NCBI GenBank assembly: GCA_016207625.1
Contig: JACQPF010000408.1
Coordinates: 1 to 5,398, forward strand
Length of the DNA stretch: 5,398 nucleotides
Direction of reading: 5' to 3'
Origin: Elusimicrobiota bacterium
GTDB taxonomy: Bacteria > Elusimicrobiota > Elusimicrobia > FEN-1173
The position numbers and the translations under genes were made by a program. The notes under the pieces were generated by a model. That model had not been told where the DNA came from, ran no database searches, and worked only from the letters and a program-made list of their open reading frames with translations. Positions 4,679-5,398 of this stretch are shown one piece after another (position 1 is the first letter of the stretch; each line of letters starts with the position of its first letter).

Positions 4679-5362
4679 TTACTGCTTTAAAACGTCGAGG
4701 AGCTCCACCTCAAAGATTAATGCGGAATTGGGGGGGATCCCCGGGCGGCCCGACTCGCCGTAGGCCAGCTCGCTAGGGACGATGAGCTTCCATTTGGCGC
4801 CGGGTTCCATCATGGTCAACGCCTCGGTCCACCCGCGGATCACCCGCTGGAGGCCGAACTCCGCGGGCGCGTTGCGTTTGTAGGAGCTGTCGAACTCCGT
4901 CCCGTCGATCAGCGTTCCGCGGTAATGGACCCGCACGCGGTCGGTCGGCTGCGGCGAGTCGCCCTTTCCCGCCTTGAGGACTTCGTATTGCAGGCCGGAC
5001 TTCGTGGCCCGCACGCCCTTCTTCGTTTTGTTCTCGGCGAGGAACTTCTCTCCCTCCGCCTTGTTGAGCCGGCCTTGCTCCTGCTGTTGGGCGATGAGGC
5101 GCTTCTGCATCGCGTCCATGGACGCCTGCATTTCCCCGTCGGTCAGGCGGCTTTCCTTGCCCGACAAGGCGTCGGAAACCGCCAGAGAAAAGGCCTCCAA
5201 CTCCAGTTCGATCCCCTGCGATTTCATCCCTTGACCCACTTGGCGGCCCAGGGCGTAGCTGGCTTTTTGCTCATCCGTTTTCAGGGAAGGATCTTCGGCG
5301 AATAAGGAGGCGGAAAAACCCATCGTCAGCAGGACGGCGGATAGCGGTATCGACAAATTCAT
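4679..5362 (-). CDS. periplasmic FKBP-type peptidyl-prolyl isomerase (FkpA/Mip type)
   Basis: A 227-residue exported prolyl cis-trans isomerase and probable folding chaperone. The signal peptide ends near Ala22 (SLFA/EDP). Residues about 26-112 are the helical FKBP_N dimerisation domain: ASYALGRQVGQ at 34-44, then a long polar helix rich in Gln/Glu/Lys. The FKBP catalytic domain covers about 120-226 and keeps the pocket residues Tyr147, Phe157, Asp158, Phe169, Val174-Ile175, Trp178, Tyr201 and Phe217. Length and order match FkpA and Legionella Mip. The start is secure: the frame upstream runs only 10 codons back to two stop codons and has no other start. AAAGG lies 8 nt above the ATG, with an unusual pyrimidine spacer (TCCTCCCC). 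The signal peptide n-region (MNLSIPLS) has no Lys or Arg, which is atypical for Sec export. Convergent with the esterase gene, 17 bp between stop codons. Confidence 0.95.
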   Translation of the reverse strand: MNLSIPLSAVLLTMGFSASLFAEDPSLKTDEQKASYALGRQVGQGMKSQGIELELEAFSLAVSDALSGKESRLTDGEMQASMDAMQKRLIAQQQEQGRLNKAEGEKFLAENKTKKGVRATKSGLQYEVLKAGKGDSPQPTDRVRVHYRGTLIDGTEFDSSYKRNAPAEFGLQRVIRGWTEALTMMEPGAKWKLIVPSELAYGESGRPGIPPNSALIFEVELLDVLKQ

Positions 5363-5383
5363 GGGGAGGACCTTTCTCTGGCT

Positions 5384-5392
5384 AGAATAGCA
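5384..5392 (-). promoter_or_regulatory. possible extended -10 promoter of the FKBP gene
   Basis: Minus-strand TGCTATTCT (5392-5384) fits an extended -10 (TGnTATnnT). It would start transcription near 5377 and leave only about 15 nt of leader. TAATAAT (5398-5392) is an alternative -10. The -35 region lies outside the window, so neither can be confirmed here. Confidence 0.3.
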
Positions 5393-5398
5393 TTATTA

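Noticed and set aside
4675..4689. Tandem TGCTTTA repeat at the end of the FKBP gene
   Set aside because: Only two 7-base copies, partly coding, and readily explained by chance.
4662..4695. Terminator between the esterase and FKBP genes
   Set aside because: The best stem is AAGG/CCTT with a 2-nt loop, which is not sterically sound, and there is no T-run on either strand long enough to support termination.
1..5398. Defence, toxin-antitoxin, biosynthetic or phage system
   Set aside because: All four genes are recognisable housekeeping or exported-enzyme families, and no nuclease, toxin, integrase, repeat array or anchor-type gene is present.

Overview
The window holds four complete genes on GC-rich DNA and no mobile element, CRISPR array, tRNA or rRNA. 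The organism looks like a diderm (Gram-negative-type) bacterium. One protein is an inner-membrane-anchored MepM-like M23 peptidase, one is an exported FkpA/Mip-type prolyl isomerase, and one is a secreted multidomain esterase ending in an FlgD/CHU_C-like Ig module. That last architecture is common in Elusimicrobiota, Omnitrophota and other deep-branching diderm or delta-type lineages. I cannot fix the phylum from sequence alone. Promoters read as ordinary sigma-70 type (TTGACA/TATAAT) and Shine-Dalgarno sites are recognisable.

Layout, left to right. (1) 4-1239, minus: M23 peptidoglycan endopeptidase, with its own near-perfect promoter at 1276-1305. (2) 1306-1398: a compact cold-shock 3' UTR made of three consecutive hairpins, the last an intrinsic terminator whose T-run touches the -35 of the M23 promoter. 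(3) 1399-1599, minus: a 66-residue CspA-family cold-shock protein. (4) 1600-1817: a busy divergent control region. The csp promoter (minus) and the esterase promoter (plus) interlock and share one base of their -35 boxes. The csp leader carries two GTAAGG-type repeats, both complementary to the stretch just after the csp stop codon. The esterase leader carries a 7-bp GC hairpin. (5) 1818-4661, plus: a 947-residue secreted SGNH hydrolase of carbohydrate-esterase-family-3 type, with Ig/FN3 modules, a calcium-loop-like motif and an FlgD-like C-terminus. (6) 4679-5362, minus: periplasmic FKBP-type PPIase, convergent with the esterase and separated from it by 17 bp.

Three of the four products are predicted to act outside the cytoplasm: wall remodelling, polysaccharide deacetylation and periplasmic folding. 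They are separate transcription units, however, and nothing shows they form one pathway. I found no clear new multi-gene system. The least ordinary part is the regulatory DNA around csp: a complementary 5'/3' UTR pair that involves the ribosome-binding site, plus an interlocked divergent promoter. These are predictions from base pairing and consensus matching by eye and have not been tested.
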